The notes under the pieces are model-generated. The model ran no database searches. It saw only the letters and a list, made by a program, of their open reading frames with translations, and was not told the DNA's origin. A stretch of 64,000 nt of DNA from contig NZ_WPAG02000003.1 in assembly GCF_013602415.1 (NCBI RefSeq), forward strand, positions 372,001-436,000, read 5' to 3'. Shown piece after piece: positions 26,999 through 35,891 of the stretch (the first letter of the stretch is position 1; each line of letters starts with the position of its first letter). Source of the stretch: Rhodococcus sp. B50 (GTDB taxonomy: Bacteria > Actinomycetota > Actinomycetes > Mycobacteriales > Mycobacteriaceae). The position numbers were made by a program, and so were the translations under genes.

Positions 26999-28540
26999 AT
27001 GACCGATCTGATAGAGCTGTTCCGGCACTGGCATGCCGGCCGCTCCCAGGTGCAGATCTCGACAGCCCTGGGACTCGACCGCAAAACCATCCGCAAGTAC
27101 CTGGCTCCAGCCGTGGCGGCGGGGTTGACCCCGGGCGACGGTGAGAAATTCGACGAGAACCTGTGGCGCGAGTTGATCACGTCGTGGTTCCCGGAAGTGG
27201 TGGACCCGACAGCGCGAGCGGTGACCTGGCCGGCCATCGCCGCCCACCACACCTGGATCGAGGGCCAACTCGACGAGTCGGTGACCGTGGCGACGATCGC
27301 TCAACGCCTGCGCGACGACCGCGGTGTTCCGGTGTCGGAATCGACCGTGCGGCGGTATATCGCAACACGATTCGCCGATCGGGTCGCAGCATCGAAAGCC
27401 ACCTTTCCCCGTGGTCCGGTCCCGCCGGGCGACGAGGGTCAGGTCGACTACGGCAAGCTCGGGATGTGGCGCGATCCGGCCACGGACCGGCGGGTGGCGG
27501 TGTGGGCGTTCGCGATGATCCTGGCCTGTTCACGGATGCTGTTCGTCCAGCCGGTGCTGCGGATGGATCAAACCTCCTGGTGCGCCTCGCATGTGGCCGC
27601 GTTCGAGTTCTTCGGTGGCGTCCCGGCGCGGATGGTGTGCGACAACCTCAAAACCGGAGTGGATCGGTCCGATCTCTACGATCCGCAGATCAACCGGGCC
27701 TATGCCGAACTCGCCGACTTCTATCAGGTGCTCATCGATCCGGCCCGGGCCGGCAAACCCAAGGACAAACCACGCATCGAACGGCCCATGCCCTATATCC
27801 GGGATTCGTTCTTCCGAGGCCGCGAGTTCACCTCGCTGACGCAGATGCAGGCCGCCGCGCTGACCTGGTGCACCGATGTCTACGGCCGGCACCAGCATCG
27901 CGGCCTCGAGGGCGCACAACCGGCAGCGGTGTTCGACGCCGTCGAGAAAACCGCCTTGACGCCGTTGCCGCCGCGGCCGTTCGCCCCGGTGGTCTACTCC
28001 ACCGGCAAACTCGCCCCGGACTGCCACGTCAAGGCCGGCAAGGCGTTGTATTCGGCGCCGTGGCAGCTGATCGGCCGACGATTGCTGGTGCGCACCAGCG
28101 GCGATGTGGTGCAGATCTTCCACGACGAGCAGGTCGTGGCCACTCATGTGCGTCGCCCGTCGGGACGGGCGACGAATCCCGAGCATTATCCGCCGAAGAA
28201 GACCGCGTTCACGTTGCAGACGGTGGTGTGGTGCCGGGCCCAGGCCGAGCAGATCGGGCCCGGTGCGGTCGCGATCGTCGACGAGTTGTCGCAGATCAAC
28301 GCGATCCATCGACTGCGGTCGATCCAAGGCATCGTCCGACTGCGGTCGCGTTACGACGATGCTCGCATCGATGCGGCCTGCGCCCGGGCCCTCGAGGTCG
28401 GTGATCCGCGTTATCGCACGATCAAGGGCATTCTCGTTGCCGGCACCGAACACGACGGGCAGGACATCGCCGATGCCGGGATCACCGCGCCGGCGTTGCT
28501 CCGTGGGCCGGCTGCATTCGACACCGAACGTTCAGCGTGA
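26999..28540 (+). CDS. istA: IstA transposase of IS21 element 2
   Basis: A 513-residue DDE transposase. The N-terminal helix-turn-helix is QVQISTALGLDRKTIRKYL; a second DNA-binding segment follows. Catalytic residues: D in DEGQVDYGKLGMW, D in RMVCDNLKTGVDRSDLYD, and E in AGKPKDKPRIERPMPYIRDS, then the beta-barrel region KALYSAPWQLIGRRLLVRT. The start ATG at 26999 has AGGAGA nine bases upstream. It cuts and joins element ends with help from IstB, 46 bases downstream. Confidence 0.9.
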   Translation: MTDLIELFRHWHAGRSQVQISTALGLDRKTIRKYLAPAVAAGLTPGDGEKFDENLWRELITSWFPEVVDPTARAVTWPAIAAHHTWIEGQLDESVTVATIAQRLRDDRGVPVSESTVRRYIATRFADRVAASKATFPRGPVPPGDEGQVDYGKLGMWRDPATDRRVAVWAFAMILACSRMLFVQPVLRMDQTSWCASHVAAFEFFGGVPARMVCDNLKTGVDRSDLYDPQINRAYAELADFYQVLIDPARAGKPKDKPRIERPMPYIRDSFFRGREFTSLTQMQAAALTWCTDVYGRHQHRGLEGAQPAAVFDAVEKTALTPLPPRPFAPVVYSTGKLAPDCHVKAGKALYSAPWQLIGRRLLVRTSGDVVQIFHDEQVVATHVRRPSGRATNPEHYPPKKTAFTLQTVVWCRAQAEQIGPGAVAIVDELSQINAIHRLRSIQGIVRLRSRYDDARIDAACARALEVGDPRYRTIKGILVAGTEHDGQDIADAGITAPALLRGPAAFDTERSA

Positions 28541-28586
28541 GGTCTGTTGACCGACTACCTATTTCCCTTTTCAGGAGGACTCTGTC

Positions 28587-29351
28587 ATGACGATTCACGA
28601 TCCCAGCCTGCGTGCTGCACTGAAGACATTGAAGCTGACCGGCATGCTCGACACTCTCGATGCGCGCCTGGCGCAGACCCGCGATGGGCAGCTCGGGCAC
28701 CTCGAGTTCCTGCAGGTGCTCTGTGAGGACGAGATCGCCCGCCGGGAAACCGCCGCCTTGGCCCGGCGGGTGCGCCGGGCCAAGTTCGAGCAGCAGGCCA
28801 CCTTCGAGGACTTCGATTTCACCGCCAACCCGAAACTCCCGGCCGCGATGCTGCGGGACCTCGCCGCCCTGCGGTGGCTCGACGCCGGCGAGTCGGTGAT
28901 CCTCTACGGGCCTGTCGGTGTCGGCAAAACACATGTGGCACAGGCACTTGGGCATCACGTGGCCCGCCGCGGTGGGGACGTTCGGTTCGTCAAGTGTTCC
29001 CGGATGCTCGCCGATCTGGCCGGTGGACACGCCGACCGCACCATCGGTCAACGGATGCGCGAGTACACCCGGCCGCTGGTGTTGATCATCGATGACTTCG
29101 CGATGCGCGAGCACACCACCACCCAGTCCGATGATCTCTACGATCTGGTGTCCGATCGGGCGATCGCCGGCAAGCCGTTGGTTCTGACGAGCAACAGGGC
29201 CCCGAAGGACTGGTATCCGCTGTTCCCGAATCCGGTCGTGGCCGAGTCCCTGCTCGATCGGTTGATCAACACCAGCCACCAGATCCTGATGGACGGCCCG
29301 TCCTACCGGCCACGCAAACGCCCCGGAAACCGCACCGCGGCCGCGAACTGA
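28587..29351 (+). CDS. istB: IstB helper ATPase of IS21 element 2
   Basis: A 254-residue AAA+ protein with Walker A LYGPVGVGKTHVAQALGHHV, Walker B LVLIIDDFAMRE and a sensor-like VLTSNRAPKDWYPLFP. The ribosome site AGGAGG precedes the start (28576-28581). Sequence differs from the IstB of element 1, so the two IS21 elements are separate lineages, not duplicates. Confidence 0.9.
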   Translation: MTIHDPSLRAALKTLKLTGMLDTLDARLAQTRDGQLGHLEFLQVLCEDEIARRETAALARRVRRAKFEQQATFEDFDFTANPKLPAAMLRDLAALRWLDAGESVILYGPVGVGKTHVAQALGHHVARRGGDVRFVKCSRMLADLAGGHADRTIGQRMREYTRPLVLIIDDFAMREHTTTQSDDLYDLVSDRAIAGKPLVLTSNRAPKDWYPLFPNPVVAESLLDRLINTSHQILMDGPSYRPRKRPGNRTAAAN

Positions 29352-29502
29352 ACCAACCCGGGCACCGGTCCGGCTACCCTCGACTCAGCACACCCGGACA
29401 TGGGGAATTCCGTGACGGAAACCCCTGGGGAATTACGCGACGGTCGACAGAAGATCCAAGATCAGCTCTTGGTCGACCATGCTTCCCCCTGTGTGAGAAT
29501 GG

Positions 29503-29706
29503 TCAAACTTCTTCGAAGGTGCCGGCGCTCAACGAACGCCGATCAGGCGTACTTTCCATGCGGCAGGTCCAGCTATATGACGGTTGACAGTCAAGCGGGG
29601 GCGGCATCTCGCCTTTGTCGCGGGCGCGGATGACACGACTGAAGACGACGGCGACGGTCACCGATATGGCGAGCCACGCGACGATCAACCAGAAAACCCA
29701 GTTCAC
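29503..29706 (-). CDS. Small single-pass membrane protein
   Basis: A 67-residue leftward frame starting with GTG: NWVFWLIVAWLAISVTVAVV is one clear transmembrane helix, followed by a short basic segment FSRVIRARDKGEMPP. The composition is gene-like, but there is no strong ribosome site and the C-terminal part is not conserved-looking. Function unknown. Confidence 0.4.
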   Translation of the reverse strand: MNWVFWLIVAWLAISVTVAVVFSRVIRARDKGEMPPPLDCQPSYSWTCRMESTPDRRSLSAGTFEEV

Positions 29707-29929
29707 ATGGCTGACAACGATCCGAAGGGCCCTTTTGTTACCGATGAGTAGCTAAGTCACCCGCGAAATCACCCGCTCGGACGACACCGCCGCGACACCT
29801 TGATCGAATGGCCGATACGCCAAGTCGTAGCCCGATGGCCTCCGCTATCGTCGGGCCCCCGCCGCTCCTCACCCCCGCAGGAACGGCGAGCGGTGGGCTA
29901 TTTATAGACCTGATCCGCTGGTCGCCGCG

Positions 29930-30082
29930 CTACACGAGGCCGCGGCGATCCATCTCCGCCTGGCAGTTCTTGATCGAACGGGCGATGTCCTCGCGTGTGG
30001 TGGTGTCGTCTGCGTCCCCGTCGGCGGTCGTGAGCAGCGCGGCGCATAGCCCGAGTAAGTGGGTGGGAGGGCTCGTCGTCAT
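29930..30082 (-). CDS. Small acidic hypothetical protein
   Basis: A 50-residue frame from ATG 30082: MTTSPPTHLLGLCAALLTTA, then DGDADDTTTREDIARSIKNC and QAEMDRRGLV. The text is plausible for a small soluble protein, with GCGAG about seven bases before the start. No family recognised. Confidence 0.4.
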   Translation of the reverse strand: MTTSPPTHLLGLCAALLTTADGDADDTTTREDIARSIKNCQAEMDRRGLV

Positions 30083-30307
30083 CCAGATCTCGCGGTGAGA
30101 TATGCACACGTCGAGCATGGGCGTGTGGAACCCATGCTTCAAGCATCAGTGGCTATCCCCGTGCCGGAGTGCCCGATCCGTGGCCCCCTGCCCCAGGCAG
30201 AGCACCCCGGCCCCTCGAGTCTGCCAACGGGTTGCGCCGAAGTGCATAATTTTTCGCTGAGAATGCAACGGCCGACCCGGAAAGGGCCGTGTGACCTCAA
30301 CAAAGAA

Positions 30308-30339
30308 CCCCGCCGGCAGGGGCGTACCTGCCGGCGGGG
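30308..30339 (-). terminator. Strong hairpin, terminator-like on the minus strand
   Basis: CCCCGCCGGCAGG at 30308-30320 pairs perfectly with its complement at 30327-30339 across a 6-base loop. Read leftward it is followed by TTCTTTGTTG, a T-rich tail. It may end a leftward transcript or both directions. Confidence 0.55.
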
Positions 30340-30381
30340 CCTCGACCACCGCGCAGGGGGTGGCGGTGGTACTGGAGAGCC

Positions 30382-30420
30382 TACCGAAAAGGGCAGGAAA
30401 CAAAAAGTGATCTTTCGGTA
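30382..30420. other. Inverted repeat, possible leader structure
   Basis: TACCGAAA at 30382-30389 pairs with TTTCGGTA at 30413-30420, about 85-130 bases upstream of the small gene starting at 30509. Its role is unknown. Confidence 0.3.
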
Positions 30421-30508
30421 AAGCAATGATGTCTAGGCCGGCTTCTCCCGGGGTACAAAACGGGGGTTGTTGTCTCCGAACGGGCAAGCTCCCGAGAAAA
30501 GTGGCGGT

Positions 30509-30679
30509 ATGTACGCGTGGCTCAGGGAGGCGCCGACCGCGGTGCTTCAGAGGGCGGAGGATCTTGCGGTCGAGCTGGCGCAGCGTCACTTCGAGGCGGA
30601 TCACCTGCGGGGTGCGCTGGAGGAGTATCGAATTGCGCAGGTGTTCGGGGCCGAGTTGAACAGGCGTAGCGAACGTTGA
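30509..30679 (+). CDS. Small hypothetical protein
   Basis: A 56-residue helical protein from ATG 30509: MYAWLREAPTAVLQRAEDLA, then VELAQRHFEADHLRGALEEY. An in-frame TTG at 30467 would add 14 residues. The composition is charged and amphipathic; no family was recognised. It precedes the PLD-like gene by about 145 bases on the same strand. Confidence 0.45.
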   Translation: MYAWLREAPTAVLQRAEDLAVELAQRHFEADHLRGALEEYRIAQVFGAELNRRSER

Positions 30680-30824
30680 CCACACCATTCTCGGTGCCTG
30701 CCACCCGGACAGCCCGTCACCTATCCCACGATCGGTGATCTCGTCGCCGACGCCGGCCACATGCACTGTCGGCGTTGTTCACTTCCCCTGTCCGAGGTGC
30801 ACGGCACCGCTAGGGTGACCGGAT

Positions 30825-31775
30825 GTGGGCACGACCCTGCACGCACCCCAGCCCTGGCCACACATCACTGCGGCCCTGCGCAGCCACGGACCCCGCCGAG
30901 TGGCCATCGCCTATCTCGACCACACCGGACCCGAACTGCTGCCCCTGCGCGCCGGGGACCAGTTGATCGTCAACGCCGCCCGATCCGCCGTGCGCGCGCA
31001 CGCCACCTCCCCCACCGCCCTCGCCCGATTCCTCGATGCCGGGGTGCAGGTGCTGTCCACGCCGAACCTGCACACCGGCCTGATCGTCACCCCTGTGAAG
31101 GTGATCGTCGGCCCGGCCAGTGCGTCCCACGCCTCCACCGTTGCGGACGAAACCGCGCTGGTCACCGACGATCCCGCCGCCATTGCCGCCGCCCACGCGT
31201 TCCTCGACAGCCTGACCGACACGATCGAGGTCGACGAGGTGTTCCTCGACAGCGCCACCGCGATCTGGCAGCTCGGCCGGGTGGTGCCGCTTGCCGGGAT
31301 CGGCAGCCGCACCCGCACAGGCCACGACTTTCTTCCCACCCCGGTACGCCGGATGTTCCTGCTCCACACCCGCGACTACACTCCGACCGCGGAGGACGAG
31401 ACCCGCTGGTCGGCACCGGCGCCGGGCAGGGGTGGGCCCGATCCCCGCTACCACCTCGAATGGATTCGCCGGAACACTCCCGGCGCCGATCGCCGTAGCC
31501 GTCTCGAACCTGGCGACGTTCTGCTTCGGATCAGCGACGACGACAGCCGGCTGTACCCGCCCGCGGTGGTCGAGACCGGCCCGCACCGCCTCCCCCACAC
31601 CCGCCGCGCCGTGGTCTACCGGGTGCGCACCCGCACCGACCTCGACCCGATCGTCGTGGCGGACGCCGCACGCAGCCTTGTCGAGCAGGGTCACCCGAAT
31701 CCCCGGCTGCACCACGACCACCGGGTCATCTCCCCACGTCTGCGGGCCGCGCTGCTGCGGTTGTGGAAGCTGTGA
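30825..31775 (+). CDS. PLD-like (phospholipase D superfamily) protein
   Basis: A 316-residue protein starting with GTG at 30825. Residues 20-105 resemble a phospholipase-D-like half: RVAIAYLDHTGPELLPL, then FLDAGVQVLSTPNLHTGLIV and TPVKVIVGPASASHAS. In this block the HxK motif is seen as H..(x)n..K (HTGLIVTPVK) with the GxxS/N tail, so the classic HKD is altered. The second half is not clearly a second PLD domain. PLD-like proteins include nucleases and lipid hydrolases; which this is remains open. Neighbours give no hint. Confidence 0.5.
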   Translation: MGTTLHAPQPWPHITAALRSHGPRRVAIAYLDHTGPELLPLRAGDQLIVNAARSAVRAHATSPTALARFLDAGVQVLSTPNLHTGLIVTPVKVIVGPASASHASTVADETALVTDDPAAIAAAHAFLDSLTDTIEVDEVFLDSATAIWQLGRVVPLAGIGSRTRTGHDFLPTPVRRMFLLHTRDYTPTAEDETRWSAPAPGRGGPDPRYHLEWIRRNTPGADRRSRLEPGDVLLRISDDDSRLYPPAVVETGPHRLPHTRRAVVYRVRTRTDLDPIVVADAARSLVEQGHPNPRLHHDHRVISPRLRAALLRLWKL

Positions 31776-31877
31776 CCGCAGGCTTGATCGCGTGAGGGTC
31801 CATGGCGGAAAAGTCCGGGTAGCGGACATCTTGCGACGATAGTGCCCCGTGGAGTGGTGGACTTCGGATCGGCCCGC

Positions 31878-33220
31878 GGCATGCGTGGTGATCGACGAGT
31901 CGCGGTGAATACTATGCTGTTTCGCTTGAACCGGTCAACGACACCACCGGCTCGGTAGCGTGCTGCTTGGCGGCGATCACCGCCCGGAGCTCGTCCATGC
32001 TTACATCCGAGACGTAGCGGCGGGTGACCTGCCATTCGTCGTGCTGTTCGATGACCACCGCGGTCGCCAGGCGCAGGAATGCCACCGGATTCGGGAAGAT
32101 CTCCACCACATCGGCTCGACGCTTGATTTCCTTGTTCAACCGCTCGATCGGATTGTTGGACCAGATCTTCTGCCAATGTGCCTTCGGGAACGCAGTGAAC
32201 GCCAGCACATCGTGTTTGGCCGCTTCCATCAACGCCGCGACCTTCGGAAACGACCCGGAGAAGGTGTCGGTGACCTGATCCCACTGCGCGGCCACCTCGA
32301 CCGGGTCGGTGTGCGCGAAGATCGTCTTGACCGCGGCCATCACCGGCGGCACTTGCTTGGCCGCCACCGACGCCCGGATGTTGCGCATGAAATGCACCCG
32401 ACACCTCTGCCACGACGATCCCGCGAACTGCTGCATCACAGCAGCTTTGAGCCCACTGTGCGCATCGGAGATCACCAGATGCACCCCCGACAGACCCCGG
32501 GCCTTGAGGCTGGTGAGGAACTCACGCCAGAACTCGAACGACTCCGAATCACCGACCGCGGTGCCCAACACCTCCCGGGTGCCGTCGATCGACACCCCGG
32601 TCGCGACCACCAGCGCCTGGGACACCACGTGCGCCCCGACTCGGACCTTGCAGAAGGTGGCGTCGAGGAAGACGTACGGAAAGCTCGTGTGCGTGAGCGT
32701 GCGCTCCCGGAAGCGAGCGATCTCGGCATCGAGGCCGGCGCAGATCCGCGAGACTTCCGACTTCGAAATCCCGGATCCGACGCCCAGTGCACCGACCAGG
32801 TCGTCGACGCTGCGGGTCGAGACGCCGTGCACATATGCCTCCATGACCACCGCGTACAGGGCCTTATCGATCCGCCGACGGCGTTCGAGCAGCGACGGGA
32901 AGAAGGAGCCGGACCGCAGCTTGGGGATCTTCACCTCGACATCGCCGCTGGTGGTGGCCACGGTTTTGGTGCGGTGCCCGTTGCGGTGGGTGGTGCGGGT
33001 CTCGGTGCGCTCGTATCGGCCGGCACCGAGCTTGTCGGTGGCCTCGGCTTCGATCAGCGCCTGCAGGCCGGTGCGGATCAGTTCGGCGAACACGGTGGCG
33101 CTGTCGGCACCGGTGAGTGCGTCGAGTTGAGCGAGCAGTGCAGAATGGTCGTGGGTCATCGCGTGGTTGCTTTCTGTGAGTCACTTTGGTCGGTAACTCG
33201 TTGATCACTACGCGATGGCC
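31878..33220 (-). mobile_element. IS256-family element (limits approximate)
   Basis: Ends resembling each other as inverted repeats were found: GGCATGCGTGGTGATCGACG from 31878 and the complement GGCCATCGCGTAGTGATCAA of the right end finishing at 33220. They differ at several positions and no target duplication could be seen, so the exact limits may be off by some tens of bases. One intact transposase gene lies inside. Confidence 0.65.
31912..33159 (-). CDS. IS256-family (Mutator-type) transposase
   Basis: A 415-residue transposase. Conserved parts: LGAGRYERTETRTTHRNGHR at the N-terminus, the first catalytic aspartate in SFPYVFLDATFCKVRVG, the second in HLVISDAHSGLKAAV, the CxxH-like WQRCRVHFMRNIRA motif and the glutamate in WSNNPIERLNKEIKRR. 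Length and motifs are normal for IS256, so the enzyme is probably active. A remnant of a different IS256-type gene lies at 44703. Confidence 0.92.
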   Translation of the reverse strand: MTHDHSALLAQLDALTGADSATVFAELIRTGLQALIEAEATDKLGAGRYERTETRTTHRNGHRTKTVATTSGDVEVKIPKLRSGSFFPSLLERRRRIDKALYAVVMEAYVHGVSTRSVDDLVGALGVGSGISKSEVSRICAGLDAEIARFRERTLTHTSFPYVFLDATFCKVRVGAHVVSQALVVATGVSIDGTREVLGTAVGDSESFEFWREFLTSLKARGLSGVHLVISDAHSGLKAAVMQQFAGSSWQRCRVHFMRNIRASVAAKQVPPVMAAVKTIFAHTDPVEVAAQWDQVTDTFSGSFPKVAALMEAAKHDVLAFTAFPKAHWQKIWSNNPIERLNKEIKRRADVVEIFPNPVAFLRLATAVVIEQHDEWQVTRRYVSDVSMDELRAVIAAKQHATEPVVSLTGSSETA

Positions 33221-33622
33221 CACTCTCGGCGAGGGAGCGACACGCCACGGACCTGGCCCGATGCCCTCAACCGATTCCCACCACTCCCTGGGACTTACCC
33301 CTTGCGACTTCGTGTGACCGACCCGAAGACGCATAGGAACTATTTGGCTGACGCTCGCCGGAGCAGAATCCTGACGGCGGATCATGGCAGCGTTGAGTGC
33401 CTCTGCCCTCCTGGCGCTCCGGTTGCCTTGTCCGTCGGCCTCGCGGAAGCACGGCGAGCGTCGGCGCCGCGCCCCCGGCTGGAGGTCGGCGAAACAGTTC
33501 GGGGCCAACACTGTGCGCAGCGCTTGGAGTGACTCGGCCGTGGGCGCTGTCGAGGACGTTCATGCCACGCCGTTGGGAACGAGCGATGCCGAGCTCCGCC
33601 GCCCGCATCGACAATTCAGGAT
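33221..33622. other. Gap before the metal operon
   Basis: No gene with recognisable motifs. Possible decayed coding text was not assignable. Confidence 0.3.
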
Positions 33623-33638
33623 TTTCTGAATACAGAAA
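33623..33638 (+). promoter_or_regulatory. Likely operator of the ArsR/CmtR operon
   Basis: TTTCTG-AATA-CAGAAA is a perfect inverted repeat with 6-base arms, ending 19 bases before the regulator's ATG. ArsR/SmtB repressors bind such sites upstream of their own gene and release them on metal binding. Confidence 0.6.
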
Positions 33639-33657
33639 CCAATGTACTGTTGGATTC

Positions 33658-33987
33658 ATGGAGACGCTGATTCATCGCGACGCCCTCGCTCGCTTCGGAT
33701 ACGCCCTGTCCGACACGACCCGAACGCAGATCCTGTTGAATCTGCGTTCGGGTCCGGGGTACCCGTCGGAGCTGGCCGAACAGATCGGGGTCTCGCGTCA
33801 GATTCTGTCGAATCACCTTGCTTGCCTACGCGGCTGCGGTTTGGTCGTGGCGATTCCGGAAGGGCGACGTAACCGCTACGAGTTGGCGGATCCGCGCATC
33901 GGACGCGCTCTCGACGATCTGGTCGGGCTGGTGCTCGCGGTCGATCCGGCCTGCTGCCCCGATGCCGCCGACGACGGGTGCTGCTGA
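33658..33987 (+). CDS. ArsR/SmtB-family metal-sensing repressor, CmtR-like
   Basis: A 109-residue winged helix protein: ALARFGYALSDTTRTQILLN, the recognition helix region LAEQIGVSRQILSNHLACLR with a cysteine, then wing IPEGRRNRYELADPR and a C-terminal tail rich in cysteine (DPACCPDAADDGCC). In CmtR, Cd/Pb are bound by one cysteine in the recognition-helix area and two near the C-terminus, a match in position. Metal binding should release DNA. It overlaps by stop/start (TGATG) with a cation transporter gene. Confidence 0.85.
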   Translation: METLIHRDALARFGYALSDTTRTQILLNLRSGPGYPSELAEQIGVSRQILSNHLACLRGCGLVVAIPEGRRNRYELADPRIGRALDDLVGLVLAVDPACCPDAADDGCC

Positions 33988-34703
33988 TGCCCACCCCGCA
34001 CAGTGTTCCCACTGCCCGGCCGCCCACGTCGGATCGGCGGGCGGTGCTGGCGCGGCGGATCCGGTGGCTTGTCGCCGCCACCATCACCTACAACGTGACC
34101 GAGGCCGCCGTCGCAATCACCGAGGGTGCGCGGGTCTCGTCGACCGCACTGGTCGGGTTCGGCCTGGACTCGGTCATCGAGGTCTCCTCCGCCGCCGCCG
34201 TCGCGTGGCAGTTCGCCGGCGAAGATCCCCAGGCGCGGGAGAAGACAGCGTTGCGGATCATCGCCTTCTCGTTCTTCGCGTTGGCCGCCTACGTCACCGT
34301 CGAGTCCGTTCGCTCGTTCGCCGGGACCGACGAGGCCGGCCATTCGACCGTGGGGATCGCCCTGGCCACTGCGAGCCTGCTGATCATGCCGGTGCTCTCG
34401 TGGGCACAACGCCGCGCCGGCCACGAACTCGGCTCCGTCTCGGCGGTCGCCGATTCCAAGCAGACCCTGCTGTGTACCTATCTGTCCGCGATCCTGCTGG
34501 CCGGACTCCTCGTGAACAGCTTGTTCGGATGGTCGTCGGCCGACCCGATCGCTGCGCTGGCCATCGCTGCGATCGCCGTCAAAGAAGGAATCAACGCCTG
34601 GCGCGGCCACACCTGTTGCCCCACAACGCTGACCACTGACGGAACAGAGTGCAGTGATCACTGCTGTGAGGACCGGAACGCCGCGTCCCGACGCCAGCAC
34701 TGA
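33987..34703 (+). CDS. Cation transporter, CDF/TMEM163-like
   Basis: A 238-residue membrane protein with about six hydrophobic segments. Cation-diffusion-type features are TYNVTEAAVAITEGARVSST, VGFGLDSVIEVSSA (glycine/aspartate motif of TM2) and LGSVSAVADSKQTLLCTYLS (TM5 with D-x3-x), plus SADPIAALAIAAIAVKEG. The tail has cysteines and histidines (CCPTT, CSDHCC), which may bind metal. It probably exports a divalent metal and is induced through the upstream regulator. It begins at the ATG overlapping the regulator's stop. Confidence 0.8.
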   Translation: MPTPHSVPTARPPTSDRRAVLARRIRWLVAATITYNVTEAAVAITEGARVSSTALVGFGLDSVIEVSSAAAVAWQFAGEDPQAREKTALRIIAFSFFALAAYVTVESVRSFAGTDEAGHSTVGIALATASLLIMPVLSWAQRRAGHELGSVSAVADSKQTLLCTYLSAILLAGLLVNSLFGWSSADPIAALAIAAIAVKEGINAWRGHTCCPTTLTTDGTECSDHCCEDRNAASRRQH

Positions 34704-34728
34704 CGAGACGAACAAGGAAGGTTCGACG

Positions 34729-35070
34729 ATGTCCCGGATGACCCCGGCCGCCCACCGCGTGTACCGACAGGAGATGGCCGCCGCGAAAAACGCCACCAGT
34801 CCACAAGTGCGGTGGCATCACCTCGAACGCGCCCATATCGCCTCCCAACCGGACCCGTGGCTGCACACCTGCAACCACGTGGCAATGCTGGCATCGGCAC
34901 TGCGCCAACGGGACCGACGCGAAGCACTCGGTCAGGTACTGCGCATCGTCGTCGCGGCACCGGGATCGCTCACCGGCCGCTATCCCGACGGCAACACCGG
35001 CCGCGTCGCCGCCGGTCTCACCACCCCTATGCCGATTCCGGCCGATCTCGCCGCCGCACTGTCCCGCTGA
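34729..35070 (+). CDS. DUF3703-family protein
   Basis: A 113-residue cytosolic protein: MTPAAHRVYRQEMAAAKNA, RWHHLERAHIASQPDPWLHT, then LGQVLRIVVAAPGSLTGRYP and DGNTGR, the DUF3703 signature. Members sit next to metal-resistance genes and often end such operons; their role is unknown. AAGGAAGG precedes the ATG at 34729. It is 25 bases after the transporter and belongs to the same operon. Confidence 0.85.
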   Translation: MSRMTPAAHRVYRQEMAAAKNATSPQVRWHHLERAHIASQPDPWLHTCNHVAMLASALRQRDRREALGQVLRIVVAAPGSLTGRYPDGNTGRVAAGLTTPMPIPADLAAALSR

Positions 35071-35168
35071 CCTCAGGCGCAATCACCATGCCGCCACATA
35101 GACGGGTGTATTCCGGTCGATCTCGAGTGAGTCATCCATATGCTCTACAGAAACACCGACCACACAGA

Positions 35169-35560
35169 TCAGATGGACTGTGAGACCTCTTGGGCGCGAT
35201 TGTCTTCCGCCCATGCCGGCACGCCCCGGTCGTTGGACAAGAATCGCGAAACGACACTGTGCGCGGTGAAGTGGTCGAGGACTTCGGGGCGGATCAGGCG
35301 TATGGCAAAGACCAGCTGACGACGCCGGGACTCAGGTGCGTCGAGGATGGGTTCGTGGTGAGCTACCCGATTGCGGAACTCCCGAAGATCCCTCAACGTG
35401 CTGTGGACCTCGGCGCGGTCGGTGTTCGGTCCCCCGCAGGCGAACGAAACCTACGGCCGGATAGTAGGCGAGGCGGAAGCGGTGACCCGCTCCAAATATC
35501 ACGACGGTCGCAGCAGTGAACAGAGCCGGACTCCAGGACCGTTGCGCAAGGACACGCGCA
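35169..35560 (-). pseudogene. HEPN/Abi-like protein remnant
   Basis: The leftward frame reads LRDLREFRNRVAHHEPILD, then SRRRQLVFAIRLIRPEVLDH. RNRVAH is the RxxxxH motif of HEPN RNases and the context is that of Abi-like proteins, whose C-terminal part this is. The upstream half appears in another frame (FRLAYYPAVGF, then a frame change near 35400), so the gene is broken. Abi-type HEPN proteins act against phages; activity is not expected here. Confidence 0.5.
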
Positions 35561-35891
35561 CATATGCCGAGCGGATCGACCGACATCACAGGGCGCAGGC
35601 CGATCCGCTGCTTCATGGCAGCCTTCACCGAGGAGCCGAAACTGCTCCTCCGGTGCGGCATCGGTCCCGCACAGACTTCCGGCCTCGGTCACTACTGAAC
35701 CGGCGCAGGTATTCGGATGTCCCGATTCCCAGGCCGCCGAAACTATGGGGCCGTGCGCGAACCCCGAGCGCGGTCTCCGCAGTCGACTACTCGTCGCGGC
35801 ATCGGCCTTTGAGTCGATCGATGCCCTATCGTGAGTCGTATCCCGGGATGGCAGAGCATCGCCGCCCGCCGTAGTCAGGAGGATTCGTCCC

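Larger units (their letters stand above)
26808..29449 (+). mobile_element. IS21-family element 2, complete
   Basis: The element is 2,642 bases long, beginning TGTCAGCGGTCATGCAATTC and ending with the imperfect complement ...CGACGGTCGACA. A perfect 7-base target duplication GAAGATC flanks it (26801-26807 and 29450-29456). Multiple short repeats of the AATTCCCC type lie inside both ends, as usual for IS21 transposase-binding sites. istA and istB are both intact, so it may be active. Confidence 0.92.
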
